DNA from: Alphaproteobacteria bacterium bin52
Lineage (GTDB): Bacteria; Pseudomonadota; Alphaproteobacteria; Thalassobaculales; Thalassobaculaceae
Assembly: GCA_002238645.1 (NCBI GenBank)
Contig: MPMT01000044.1
Span: forward strand, 1 to 38,048
Length of the DNA stretch: 38,048 nt
Direction: 5' to 3'
Below the pieces are notes generated by a model. That model was not told where the DNA came from. It saw nothing but the letters and a program-made list of their open reading frames with translations, and ran no database searches. Made by a program: the position numbers and the translations under genes. Positions 20,695 to 28,826 of this stretch are shown one piece after another. How positions within the stretch are numbered: position 1 is the first letter of the stretch; each line of letters opens with the position of its first letter.

Positions 20695-21933
20695 ATGGCG
20701 GGTCGACCGATACTGGTTGCAGGCGGGGGGATCGGCGGGCTGGCCGCAGCGCTGGCGCTCGGACGCAAGGGGTATGCCGTCCGCCTGCTCGAACAGGCGG
20801 ACGAGTTCGGCGAGGTCGGGGCCGGGCTGCAACTCGGCCCGAACGTGTTCCGGATGTTCCGGGAGCTGGGGCTGACCGAAGCGGTCAGCGATCTCGCATT
20901 CTTTCCGCGCGCACTGGTGATGCGCGACGGAGTTTCCGGCGACGAGATCATCCGGGTGCCGGTCAACACGCCTGAATTCAGCGAACGGTTCACCTATCCC
21001 TACGGCGTGATCTTCCGGCCGGACCTGCACCGGATCCTGGTCGATGCCTGCCGTGCGCTGCCCGGTGTCGAACTCCAACTCGGTCGCAACGTGGTCGCCC
21101 ACGAGGACAACGGGGACTCGGTCACCGTCACCTGTGCCGACGGCACGCGCCATGAGGGATCGGGACTTCTCGGCGCTGACGGACTGTGGTCGGGGATCCG
21201 CAGTTCGGTGGTCGGCGACGGGGCCCCGCGTGTCGTCGGGCACGTTGCCTACCGGGCGGTGCTGCCGATCGAACAGGTCCCCCATCACCTGCAGTTCGAC
21301 ACGGTGGTGGCGTGGGTCGGGGCCCGCACGCATCTCGTCCAGTATCGGCTGCATCGCGGCGACATCATGAACCTCGTGGCGGTGTTTCACAGTGACCGTC
21401 ACGACCAGGGGTGGGACGTGTTCGGAGATCCGGCGGAACTGCACGCCTCGTTTTCGGGCCAGTGCGCCGATGTGCAGGCCTTGCTCGAACGCATCGAGTC
21501 CTGGCGCATGTGGGTGCTGTGCGACCGCGAACCGGTGCGGAACTGGAGTCGTGGCAGGATTGGCCTGCTCGGAGATGCCGCACATCCGACGCTGCAGTAC
21601 CTTGCCCAGGGAGCCTGCATGGCGATCGAGGACGCGGTGTGCCTGGCTGACCGGCTTGAGCGCTGCGGCGGCGATGTCGCCGCCGCGCTTGAACGCTACC
21701 AGTCCGACCGCTACCTGCGGACCGCCCGGGTTCAGCTCACGTCACGGTTCTACGGCGAGGTCTTTCATCTGTCGGGCGCAGCCGCCGACCTGCGAAATTA
21801 CCTGCTGGGCGGCCGGAGCCTTGACGACACCTACAGAGGCATGTCCTGGCTCTATTCCGGTGTCGACGATGCCGGCGGACAGATCATGGACCCGAACCAG
21901 CCCGATCCTACCCGGCATCCAGCTTCGGAATGA
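20695..21933 (+). CDS. FAD-dependent aromatic monooxygenase, 3-hydroxybenzoate 6-hydroxylase-like
   Basis: A 412-residue group A flavoprotein monooxygenase that would hydroxylate a phenolic acid using NAD(P)H and O2. FAD motif GGGIGG (10-15), the DG motif GADGLWSGIR (160-169) and the GD motif GDAAHP (293-298), followed by YLAQGACMAIEDA, which is typical of 3-hydroxybenzoate 6-hydroxylases and salicylate hydroxylases. The ATG at 20695 is chosen for the strong GGAGGAAA site 6 bases upstream. The gene stands alone on plus; its last 26 bases overlap the convergent MoaD-like gene. Substrate assignment rests on family resemblance only. Confidence 0.88.
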   Translation: MAGRPILVAGGGIGGLAAALALGRKGYAVRLLEQADEFGEVGAGLQLGPNVFRMFRELGLTEAVSDLAFFPRALVMRDGVSGDEIIRVPVNTPEFSERFTYPYGVIFRPDLHRILVDACRALPGVELQLGRNVVAHEDNGDSVTVTCADGTRHEGSGLLGADGLWSGIRSSVVGDGAPRVVGHVAYRAVLPIEQVPHHLQFDTVVAWVGARTHLVQYRLHRGDIMNLVAVFHSDRHDQGWDVFGDPAELHASFSGQCADVQALLERIESWRMWVLCDREPVRNWSRGRIGLLGDAAHPTLQYLAQGACMAIEDAVCLADRLERCGGDVAAALERYQSDRYLRTARVQLTSRFYGEVFHLSGAAADLRNYLLGGRSLDDTYRGMSWLYSGVDDAGGQIMDPNQPDPTRHPASE

Positions 21934-22168
21934 AGAACACCTCGCGTGAACCGGTGACATCCTGCAGGTAGGCGTCATCGTAGATCATGCCGTCGATCGA
22001 AACCGCGGTCTCTTCCTCGAGATGGGCCCGGATTCCTGGAAAGCGCTCCTCGAGCGCACGCAAGACATCCCGGACCCGGGCCGCCTCGACCTCGAACTCG
22101 GTCTCGCCGCCGGTGTACTGGCGCGAGAGACTGTTCGCGAGAACGACCCGGACCGTGGGCTTGATCAC
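21908..22168 (-). CDS. MoaD/ThiS-like small sulfur-carrier-type protein
   Basis: An 86-residue beta-grasp protein starting at GTG 22168 (MIKPTVRVVLANSLSRQY), 13 bases after the molybdenum-subunit stop, with GGGAG between. The central FEVEAARVRDVLRALEERFPGIRAHL and the VFFIP end are typical of MoaD/ThiS-family proteins. Family members normally end in Gly-Gly, the site of adenylation and thiocarboxylation; this one ends LDAG, so the first Gly is Ala. Its location directly behind a molybdenum enzyme gene suggests a link to cofactor sulfuration or enzyme maturation (inference). The 3' end overlaps the convergent monooxygenase gene. Confidence 0.78.
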   Translation of the reverse strand: MIKPTVRVVLANSLSRQYTGGETEFEVEAARVRDVLRALEERFPGIRAHLEEETAVSIDGMIYDDAYLQDVTGSREVFFIPKLDAG

Positions 22169-22181
22169 CGCGCCGGCTCCC

Positions 22182-24467
22182 TCAGTCGGCTGCTTCCGGC
22201 AGCCGGGCGGCATCGAGTGCCGCCAGCAACCGGGGCGGCGACATCGGCAGGTTGTGCATCCGCACCCCGGTGGCATTCTCGATCGCGTTGGCAATCGCGG
22301 CCATCGGAGGACAGATGTTCACCTCGCCGACACCCTTGACACCGTAGCGGTGGTTCGGGTTCGGCTTCTCGACCATGACCGGTTCGACCATGGGCACATC
22401 GGACGCCACCGGCACGCGATAATCGAGGAACCCGGCGTTCTGGAGCCGGCCCCGGTCATCGTAGATGTATTCCTCGTTGAGCGCCCAGCCGATGCCCTGC
22501 ACCACGCCGCCCTGGATCTGTCCCTCGACGTAGGAGGGATGGATCGCGCGGCCGACATCCTGGGACGCGGTGTAGCGCAGGACGGTGACCTTGCCGGTTT
22601 CCGGGTCGACCTCGACGTCGACGACGTGGGTCGCAAGTCCGGGCGAAACCCCGCCGGCGTTCACCTGCCCGGCCGCCCCGATCGGCCCGCCGGTCTGCGC
22701 GGCGCGTGCGGTCAGCTCGGCCAGTGGCATCGGGTCGAAATCGCCGACATTGGTGCTGGCCGGCTTGGCCATGCCGTTTTCCCAGATCACGCCGTCGACA
22801 TCGACGTCCCAGATCAGTGCGGCCCGCTTGCGCAGTTCCTCGATGCAGGCCTCGGCCGCCTTGATCACCGCGGCACCGGTCGCAAGTGTCACCCTGCTGC
22901 CGCCGGTGACGTGGGTGTAGCCGACATTCGCGGTGTCGGTCACGATCGCCCTGACCTGGCTGTAGTCGATGCCGAGTGTCTCGGCCGCCATCAGCGCCAT
23001 CGAGGCCCGCGAGCCGCCGATGTCGGGGCTCCCGGTGGCGACCACGGCGGTGCCGTCCGCGTTCAGGTGCAGGGTGGCGCTCGACTCGCCGCCGCCGTTG
23101 AACCAGTAGCCTGAAGCGACGCCGCGCCCCTGGTTGGGCCCGAGCGGCCGGGCGACATGCTCGTGTTCGAGCAGCACCTCGATAGTCTCCCGGTACCCGA
23201 AACTGGGATGACGCGTGCCCATGATGGTCGGGCTGCCCTCGACTGCCGCGTTCTTCAGCCGGAAGGCGAGCGGGTCCATGCCGATGCGCTTGGCGAGCAC
23301 GTCGAGCACGCTCTCCACACCGAAGGCGGAAATCGGCGAGCCCGGCGCGCGGTAGGCTGCCGCCTTCGGCCGGTTGCTCACCACGTCGTAGCCGGTCGCC
23401 TTCTGGTTCGCGATCGCGTAGGGAGCAAAGGCGCACATGCAGCAGTTCATGACCGGTCCGCCCGGAAAGGCGCCGGCCTGGATGTGGAAGGTTCCCTCCG
23501 CGGCGGTAATCGTCCCGTCGCGGGTACAGCCGATCTTGACCGTCATTGAACCGCCCGACGTCGGGCCGGAGGCCTTGAACACCTCCTCGCGCGTCATGAC
23601 CGCGCGCACCGCCTTGCCGGCCTTGCGCGACAGTGCCAGAGCCACTGGTTCGAGATAGACCACGGTCTTGCCGCCGAAGCCGCCACCGATCTCGGCTGGG
23701 TAGACCCGCAGGTCCGCTGCCTTGAGCCCGAGCAGCCGCGAGGTCAGAGCCCGGACCACGAAGTGACCCTGGGTCGAGGTCCAGATCTCGCCCTGTCCGT
23801 CCTCGTTGTAGCGCGCGGTGCAGGCATGCGGCTCGATGTAGCCCTGGTGGACCGGTGCGGTGTGGAAATCCATTTCCACCACCTCGTCCGCGGCGGCGAA
23901 TCCGGCCTCCATGTCACCGAGTTCGAATGTCACCTTCTTCGAAACATTCGACGGTGTGGTCGGAGCCGGCTCGATACCGCGGGTGATCATGTCCTCGAAC
24001 AGCAGTGGCGCGTCGGGACCGGCGGCCTCGCGCGCGTCGATGACATGCGGCAGCACCTCGTAGTCGACCTCGATCAGGCCGAGGGCGGCGTCGGCGATCT
24101 CGGAGCTTGTGGCAGCGACCGCGGCGACCGCGTGTCCCTCGTAGAGCGCCTTCTCGCGTGCCATCACGTTGCGGGTGACATGGTAGAAGTTCACCGCCAC
24201 CCGTTCCGGTCCGACATAGGCGAAGGTCTGGTCGGGAAAATCGGCTGAGGTCACCACGGCCCTGACACCGGGCAGGGCCTCGGCCCTGGACACATCGATC
24301 GATCGAATGCGGGCATGGGCATGTGGACTGCGCAGCACCTTGCCAACCAGCATGCCTGGAAAGACGTAGTCGGCGCCGAACTTGGCCCGGCCGGTCACCT
24401 TGTCCACGCCGTCAGGACGGATGGGACGGGTGCCGATCCACCTGTAGTGCTTGCCACTCTGCTCCAT
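22182..24467 (-). CDS. Xanthine dehydrogenase-family molybdopterin-binding subunit
   Basis: A 761-residue large subunit of the xanthine oxidase family, which hydroxylates N-heterocycles or oxidises aldehydes at a molybdenum-pterin centre. Visible blocks are RWIGTRPIRPDGVDKVTGRAKFGADY, HQGYIEPHACTA, EIGGGFGGK, AAYRAPGSP and the catalytic Glu715 in KGVGEVN. Length is normal. The start is ATG 24467 with AAGGA upstream. The FAD and 2Fe-2S subunits that normally accompany it are absent from both sides: a Rieske oxygenase is upstream (123 bp) and a MoaD-like gene follows. It may use partners encoded elsewhere. Substrate unknown; an aromatic heterocycle fits the context. Confidence 0.92.
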   Translation of the reverse strand: MEQSGKHYRWIGTRPIRPDGVDKVTGRAKFGADYVFPGMLVGKVLRSPHAHARIRSIDVSRAEALPGVRAVVTSADFPDQTFAYVGPERVAVNFYHVTRNVMAREKALYEGHAVAAVAATSSEIADAALGLIEVDYEVLPHVIDAREAAGPDAPLLFEDMITRGIEPAPTTPSNVSKKVTFELGDMEAGFAAADEVVEMDFHTAPVHQGYIEPHACTARYNEDGQGEIWTSTQGHFVVRALTSRLLGLKAADLRVYPAEIGGGFGGKTVVYLEPVALALSRKAGKAVRAVMTREEVFKASGPTSGGSMTVKIGCTRDGTITAAEGTFHIQAGAFPGGPVMNCCMCAFAPYAIANQKATGYDVVSNRPKAAAYRAPGSPISAFGVESVLDVLAKRIGMDPLAFRLKNAAVEGSPTIMGTRHPSFGYRETIEVLLEHEHVARPLGPNQGRGVASGYWFNGGGESSATLHLNADGTAVVATGSPDIGGSRASMALMAAETLGIDYSQVRAIVTDTANVGYTHVTGGSRVTLATGAAVIKAAEACIEELRKRAALIWDVDVDGVIWENGMAKPASTNVGDFDPMPLAELTARAAQTGGPIGAAGQVNAGGVSPGLATHVVDVEVDPETGKVTVLRYTASQDVGRAIHPSYVEGQIQGGVVQGIGWALNEEYIYDDRGRLQNAGFLDYRVPVASDVPMVEPVMVEKPNPNHRYGVKGVGEVNICPPMAAIANAIENATGVRMHNLPMSPPRLLAALDAARLPEAAD

Positions 24468-24590
24468 GATCGATCCTTCTTTCTGGTCGAATTCCGGGGG
24501 ATGCCGTCTTCTCCGGGCAGAACCGGACTCTGCGCATTCCGCCCTTGCTTGGCAAGGACGGATCCGTCTCTGCGGATGGGGGTCGACCGC

Positions 24591-25091
24591 TCAGAGCTGG
24601 TGGATGTCGACCGGCCCGTCGATGATGTCCTCGAGCAACGTGATCTTCTTGCGGCGGATCATCAGCCGGTCATTGCGTCGGACCAGCAGGTAGTCGTACC
24701 AGCCGCCGCGCCACGACGTGCCGCGGCGAGGTTCCAGTGACAGTACCGCCCACTTCGCCGACACCTCGATCCCGTCATCGCCGCGTCCGACGATCCGCAC
24801 GTTGGTGACCGCATGCGAGGTCCAGACCGGTGGACGGGCGGCGTAGGTATCCTCGGAGCGCAACCGGTGCAGGCGAGCAAGGAGTGCCGCCTTGCCGACC
24901 AGGTACATCATGTTGACCGAGAATTCCGGCTCGCTCACCAGCGCTTCCTCGGTGTCCCAGGACGGGACCCATACCACGCAGTCGTCGGTATACAACGCTA
25001 CCCAGTCGTCCCACTGCCGACGGTCCAGCAGGTCGGCCTCGAGATAGAGCAGCTCGGCGCAACAGGCGGTGTCCGGTCCGGCCGTGTCCAT
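24591..25091 (-). CDS. Aromatic-ring-hydroxylating dioxygenase beta subunit
   Basis: A 166-residue structural subunit with an NTF2/SnoaL-like cone fold. Family features are EADLLDRRQWDDWVALYTDDCVVWVP near the N-terminus, the SHAVTNVRI strand and the C-terminal LMIRRKKITLLED. It pairs with the Rieske alpha subunit whose stop codon lies 11 bases upstream, so the two are coupled. No reductase or ferredoxin gene is adjacent. The start at 25091 gives the usual N-terminus; no strong alternative is seen. Confidence 0.9.
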   Translation of the reverse strand: MDTAGPDTACCAELLYLEADLLDRRQWDDWVALYTDDCVVWVPSWDTEEALVSEPEFSVNMMYLVGKAALLARLHRLRSEDTYAARPPVWTSHAVTNVRIVGRGDDGIEVSAKWAVLSLEPRRGTSWRGGWYDYLLVRRNDRLMIRRKKITLLEDIIDGPVDIHQL

Positions 25092-25102
25092 GGCGTGTCT
25101 CG

Positions 25103-26407
25103 TCAGGAGCCGAGCCGTTCGGCCCAGTGGCGGTAGAAGCCGTGGTAGGCGATCTCGCTGCCCCAGTCCGGGCTGGAAGTGACCGGGCGAACGCCGAGCG
25201 TCTCGAGGTCGCGGTCAGCCCCGGCAATGGTGTCGGCCGCACCCCGGTCCATGTCATTCCAGCGGGCCAGCCGTCCGTGGGCTCCCCGCTGCACGTCCTC
25301 GAGAGCGGCGAGGTCGTCCGGCGTCGCCATGCCGGTCACCATGAAGAAATCCTCGAACTTGCGCAGCCGGGCCGCCCGGGCGGCCGGACTCTCGCCACGG
25401 GGCGCAATGCAGTACACCCTGACCTCGGTGAGGTCGGCGGCATGCGGGATGACCACCCGAATCTGGGTCGACGACTGGTCCATCAGCAGCACGTTGGGGA
25501 ACAGGAACAGGTTCCTGCCGCGCCTGAGCATCCAGTCCGTGACCTCCTCGCCATGGGTATGCCGGAGCCAGTCCTCGCGTTCGGCCAGCGGAGTTGCCTT
25601 CGGGTTGCCGCGGCGCGCCCACAGCATCATGTGCCCGCCACCGAGATCGCACAGTCCGCTCGCGACGGTGCCCGTGATGCGCGCTGCCTCCGTCTGGCGA
25701 AGCCCGCCGGTATCCCCGAGGGACTCCCGCATCGCCACCGCCCGGGCGAACACCCGGTGCACCGTCGAAACGTGGTATCCGTCGACGCCGTTCTCCGCCT
25801 GCAGCTTCCAGTTGCCCCTCACCATGTAGGACTGGCTGCCGGGAACGACCTCCATGCCGTCGGGCGACTGCTCCGCAATGAGGTCAACGCAGCGTCGAGC
25901 CTCGCCGAGGGCCTCGGTGAGCGGCGGCACGTGCGGAGAAAGCGACAGGAACACGAACCCGCGGTAGTTCTCGACCCGCGGAACCCTGGCCAGTGCAAAC
26001 CTGTCTCGGGCGAGACCGTCCGGCCAACCCCGATCTTCCTCCTTGATTCTGGTGCACCGCCCGGCGGTATCGAAGCACCAGCCGTGAAACCGGCAGGTGA
26101 CGGTCTTCATGGTGCCGCGGCGCGCCCGCGTCAGCAGGGCGCCGCGGTGCGGACAGGCGTCTATGAAGCCGTTGATCGCGCCGTCACCGTCGCGGATCAG
26201 GAACACTGGCTGACGCCCGGCGCGCAGCGCGTAGTAGTCACCGTGCCCGGCAATCTGGCTCTCGTGGCAGCCGTATATCCAGCCACCCTCGAAGATGCGC
26301 GCAAGCTCCGTCTCGAACAGGTCGGGATCGGTGTAGATGTCCCGGCCCACGCGGAAGGTGCCGTTTGTCTCTTCAACGAAGCCGCGATGGGCGACAGACT
26401 GCTGCAT
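25103..26407 (-). CDS. Rieske non-heme iron oxygenase alpha subunit
   Basis: A 434-residue catalytic subunit of an aromatic-ring-hydroxylating oxygenase. The Rieske 2Fe-2S ligands are Cys85, His87, Cys105 and His108 (CPHRG...CRFHGW). The mononuclear iron site shows Asp209, His212 and His217 (VDGYHVSTVH), and a likely third ligand lies in the C-terminal DDLAALEDVQRG. GGAGGAGA stands before the ATG at 26407. It is encoded with its beta subunit and faces the flavin oxidoreductase gene across 155 bp, where both promoters must lie. The ring substrate is unknown. Confidence 0.93.
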   Translation of the reverse strand: MQQSVAHRGFVEETNGTFRVGRDIYTDPDLFETELARIFEGGWIYGCHESQIAGHGDYYALRAGRQPVFLIRDGDGAINGFIDACPHRGALLTRARRGTMKTVTCRFHGWCFDTAGRCTRIKEEDRGWPDGLARDRFALARVPRVENYRGFVFLSLSPHVPPLTEALGEARRCVDLIAEQSPDGMEVVPGSQSYMVRGNWKLQAENGVDGYHVSTVHRVFARAVAMRESLGDTGGLRQTEAARITGTVASGLCDLGGGHMMLWARRGNPKATPLAEREDWLRHTHGEEVTDWMLRRGRNLFLFPNVLLMDQSSTQIRVVIPHAADLTEVRVYCIAPRGESPAARAARLRKFEDFFMVTGMATPDDLAALEDVQRGAHGRLARWNDMDRGAADTIAGADRDLETLGVRPVTSSPDWGSEIAYHGFYRHWAERLGS

Positions 26408-26562
26408 CGCCTCTCCTCCCCTGATGGCCCGGGCGCCAGCCTATCGCGCCCGCGCGCAGCATGACAGCGGATCGCGTGGGCGGTATCGTGTATCGAGACC
26501 TGCCGTGGCGGCGAGGGCGCGCGGCGGAGCCTGTACCCCCTTGTTGTGGAGTCTGTTTGACC

Positions 26563-27594
26563 ATGAAGATCGGCCTGTTCCTGACGAACCAGCAATTCCG
26601 TGAAACCGACATGGTCGCCGCGCTCGACGAGCAGGTCGCCATGGTGCACCACATGCGCGATCACGGATGGGACTCCCTGATCTCCGGTCAGCATTACCTG
26701 AACGAGGGTGACAACCAGCAGCTCCAGATGGTGCCCTTCCTGTCCCGCCTCATTCCCGAGGCCGGTGACATGCAGGTCGGTCTCGGTATCCTGCTGCTCA
26801 ACCTGCACAACCCGGTCTACACCGCAGAGACCGTGGCCAGCATGGACGTGCTCTGCGGCGGCCGGCTGATCTTCGGTGTCGGGCTCGGCTACCGCGATGT
26901 CGAGTTCAACGCGTTCGCGGTCCCGCGCGGGAAGCGGGTCGCCCGGTTCGAGGAATACCTCACCCTGATCGAGCGACTCTGGACCGAGGACAGTGTCAGT
27001 CACTGCAGCGACACGTGCATCCTCGACAATGTCCGGATGAACATCAGGCCGGTGCAGAAACCGCGACCGCCGATCTGGCTTGCCGCCAACAACGACCCGG
27101 CAATCGCACGGGCAGCGCGCGTGGCCGACTGCTGGTTCGTCAACCCGCATTCGACCATCGAGACCATCACCCGGCACATGGAGGTCTACCGCCAGGCGCT
27201 ACGCGATGCCGGCAAGCCCGCTCCCGCCGAACTCCCGATCGTCAAGGAGGTCTACTGCGCGAAGGATCGCAGGACCGCCATGGAGGTGGCCGGTCCATAC
27301 CTGTTCGGCAAGTACCAGAACTACGCCAGCTGGGGCCAGGACAAGGTGATGCCGGAGAACGAGTCCTTCGATCAGGAGTTCGAGGACCTGGTGCAAGGCC
27401 GGTTCATTCTTGGGTCGCCGGAGGAATGCTACGAACAGCTCAGACCGTACTGGGAACAGTTCGGCATGAACCATCTCGTGATCCGGACCCACTGGCTCGG
27501 CATGCCGGGTCAGCTGGCGCTCGACAGCATGCAGATGATCTCCGACGAACTTCTGCCGGAATTGCGCCGGGTCGAGAGCCAGCCGGCGGCGTGA
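26563..27594 (+). CDS. LLM-class (luciferase-like) flavin-dependent oxidoreductase
   Basis: A 343-residue FMN-dependent monooxygenase of the bacterial-luciferase-like family. Start MKIGLFLTNQQFRETD, then HHMRDHGWDSLISGQHY, GILLLNLHNPVYTAETVASMDVLCGGRLIFGVGLGYRDVEF and RPPIWLAANNDPAIARAARVADCW, all typical strands and helices of the TIM barrel. The chosen ATG has GGAG about 13 bases upstream, rather far, but the longer reading adds no family sequence. It is followed 10 bases later by the racemase-superfamily gene. Substrate unknown; such enzymes cleave or hydroxylate small organics with FMNH2. Confidence 0.88.
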   Translation: MKIGLFLTNQQFRETDMVAALDEQVAMVHHMRDHGWDSLISGQHYLNEGDNQQLQMVPFLSRLIPEAGDMQVGLGILLLNLHNPVYTAETVASMDVLCGGRLIFGVGLGYRDVEFNAFAVPRGKRVARFEEYLTLIERLWTEDSVSHCSDTCILDNVRMNIRPVQKPRPPIWLAANNDPAIARAARVADCWFVNPHSTIETITRHMEVYRQALRDAGKPAPAELPIVKEVYCAKDRRTAMEVAGPYLFGKYQNYASWGQDKVMPENESFDQEFEDLVQGRFILGSPEECYEQLRPYWEQFGMNHLVIRTHWLGMPGQLALDSMQMISDELLPELRRVESQPAA

Positions 27595-27604
27595 GGACAG
27601 GGGC

Positions 27605-28348
27605 ATGGTCGACCGAAGGGGCTGGAGGCTGAAGATCGGCGTCGTGGTGCCGTCGACCAACACCATCGTGCAACCCGATTTCGACGATCTGAAGCCGGAC
27701 GGCGTGACCAACCACACCGCCCGCATCTCCATTCCGGACATGGCTATCAGGACCGATGACGACTTCGACCGTCTGGTCCGCCTCAGCGCGGCCGAACAGG
27801 ATGCCGCCGTCGACCGGGTGATGACGGCGGCTCCCGGCTGCCTGGTGGTGGGCATGTCATCGCTGCTGGTGTGGGACGGTCTTGATGCGGCGCGCGAGCG
27901 TCGTCGCATTCTCTCCGACCGAACCGGTTGCCCGGTGACCGGCGGTTCCTTTGCGGTTGCCGACGCCCTCGAACGGCTCGGCCTGCGGCGGATCGCGATT
28001 CTCTCTCCCTACATGCCGATCGCAGATCGCCACATCAGCGCCTTCTTCGTTGAACAGGGCTTCAGGGTCGAGAACTTCATCGGCCTGAAGTGCCCGAGCC
28101 CGGTCGCGATTGCCGGGACCACTGCCGACACCCTGACCCGGGCGCTGGATGAGATCGACGGCCCAGGCGTCGAAGCCCTGGTCCAGTTCGGGACCAACCT
28201 GCACTTCATGCGCCAGGCCGGCGAGGAGGAACGCCGGCGTGGCAAGCCGGTGCTGGCGATCAATGCGGTCTCGTACTGGCACGCCCTGCGAACCTGCGGT
28301 CTCGACGACCGCGTTGAGGGATGCGGAGAGACACTTGCCGGGCTGTAG
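27605..28348 (+). CDS. Asp/Glu racemase-superfamily protein (maleate isomerase/arylmalonate decarboxylase-like)
   Basis: A 247-residue protein with the N-terminal KIGVVVPSTNTIVQPDF that marks the maleate isomerase/arylmalonate decarboxylase branch. The two catalytic cysteines of classic members would be expected in the segments reading VVGMSSLLVWDG and LVQFGTNLHFM; here the positions hold Met and Gly. The C-terminal KPVLAINAVSYWHALR is conserved in the branch. GAGGACAGGGG precedes the ATG. It is cotranscribed with the LLM oxidoreductase. It may be a non-racemising relative acting by another mechanism; function unresolved. Confidence 0.8.
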   Translation: MVDRRGWRLKIGVVVPSTNTIVQPDFDDLKPDGVTNHTARISIPDMAIRTDDDFDRLVRLSAAEQDAAVDRVMTAAPGCLVVGMSSLLVWDGLDAARERRRILSDRTGCPVTGGSFAVADALERLGLRRIAILSPYMPIADRHISAFFVEQGFRVENFIGLKCPSPVAIAGTTADTLTRALDEIDGPGVEALVQFGTNLHFMRQAGEEERRRGKPVLAINAVSYWHALRTCGLDDRVEGCGETLAGL

Positions 28349-28362
28349 GCCGAACGGAGTAT

Positions 28363-28380
28363 CCGGTTTCGCGAAACCGG
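28363..28380. other. Perfect 18-bp palindrome between two gene sets
   Basis: CCGGTTTCGCGAAACCGG can form a 7-bp hairpin with a four-base CGCG loop, 14 bases after the racemase-like gene's stop. No T-run follows, so it is either a weak terminator, an mRNA end structure or an operator for the redox gene cluster beginning at 28444. Confidence 0.5.
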
Positions 28381-28443
28381 GAGGGATGGCGCGGCGCCGG
28401 ACATGCGCGCCGGTCCGGCGTGCCGATACGGAGACGGGCTGAA

Positions 28444-28674
28444 TTGGCCGGGGCGATCGCAGGTGCCGAAGCGATCCTTGACTGTGCCAGGATCTACGTG
28501 GCCGCCGGGTGTGTTGTCGCCGCGCTGTTCCTGGTGTTCGGTGTCGGGCGGGTCTGCGATGAAGCCCGCGGCAGCTGGCTGTTCCGGCTGGTGATCCTGC
28601 CCGGGGTGGTCGGACTGTGGCCGGTGGTGCTGTACCGGTGGCTGCAGCTCGAACTGAAGGGAGGGCGGCCGTGA
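28444..28674 (+). CDS. Small membrane protein, first gene of redox cluster
   Basis: A 76-residue protein with two hydrophobic segments (IYVAAGCVVAALFLVFGVG, about 15-33, and LVILPGVVGLWPVVLYRW, about 47-64) around a charged loop with DEARGSWLFR. I chose TTG 28444 because GGAG lies 10 bases upstream; an in-frame GTG at 28420 adds eight residues but has no ribosome site. Its stop overlaps the next gene's start as GTGA. Small proteins of this shape occur beside membrane cytochrome and Rieske genes, but I know no named function. The coding call rests on the conserved-looking membrane pattern and tight coupling. Confidence 0.65.
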   Translation: MAGAIAGAEAILDCARIYVAAGCVVAALFLVFGVGRVCDEARGSWLFRLVILPGVVGLWPVVLYRWLQLELKGGRP

Positions 28675-28826
28675 AGGCGGCTCATCGCCGTGCCCACCTG
28701 AGAGCCTGGATCGCCCTCGCGGTGCTGGTCGTCATCGGCATCGGCGCGGGTCTTGCGCTGCGCCAACCGGTTCCCGTCGAGCCCCGTCATGCGGAACTGC
28801 AGTCACTGAAACGGACCCTGCAATGA
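28671..28826 (+). CDS. 51-residue single-span membrane protein
   Basis: Begins GTG 28671 with GGGAGGG 7 bases upstream, overlaps the preceding stop by 4 bases and the next start by 4 bases (ATGA). A basic N-terminus (KAAHRRAHLRAW) precedes one transmembrane helix (IALAVLVVIGIGAGLALR, about 13-30), so the C-terminus is predicted outside. It is likely an accessory or assembly subunit of the complex encoded around it. No family recognised. Confidence 0.65.
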   Translation: MKAAHRRAHLRAWIALAVLVVIGIGAGLALRQPVPVEPRHAELQSLKRTLQ

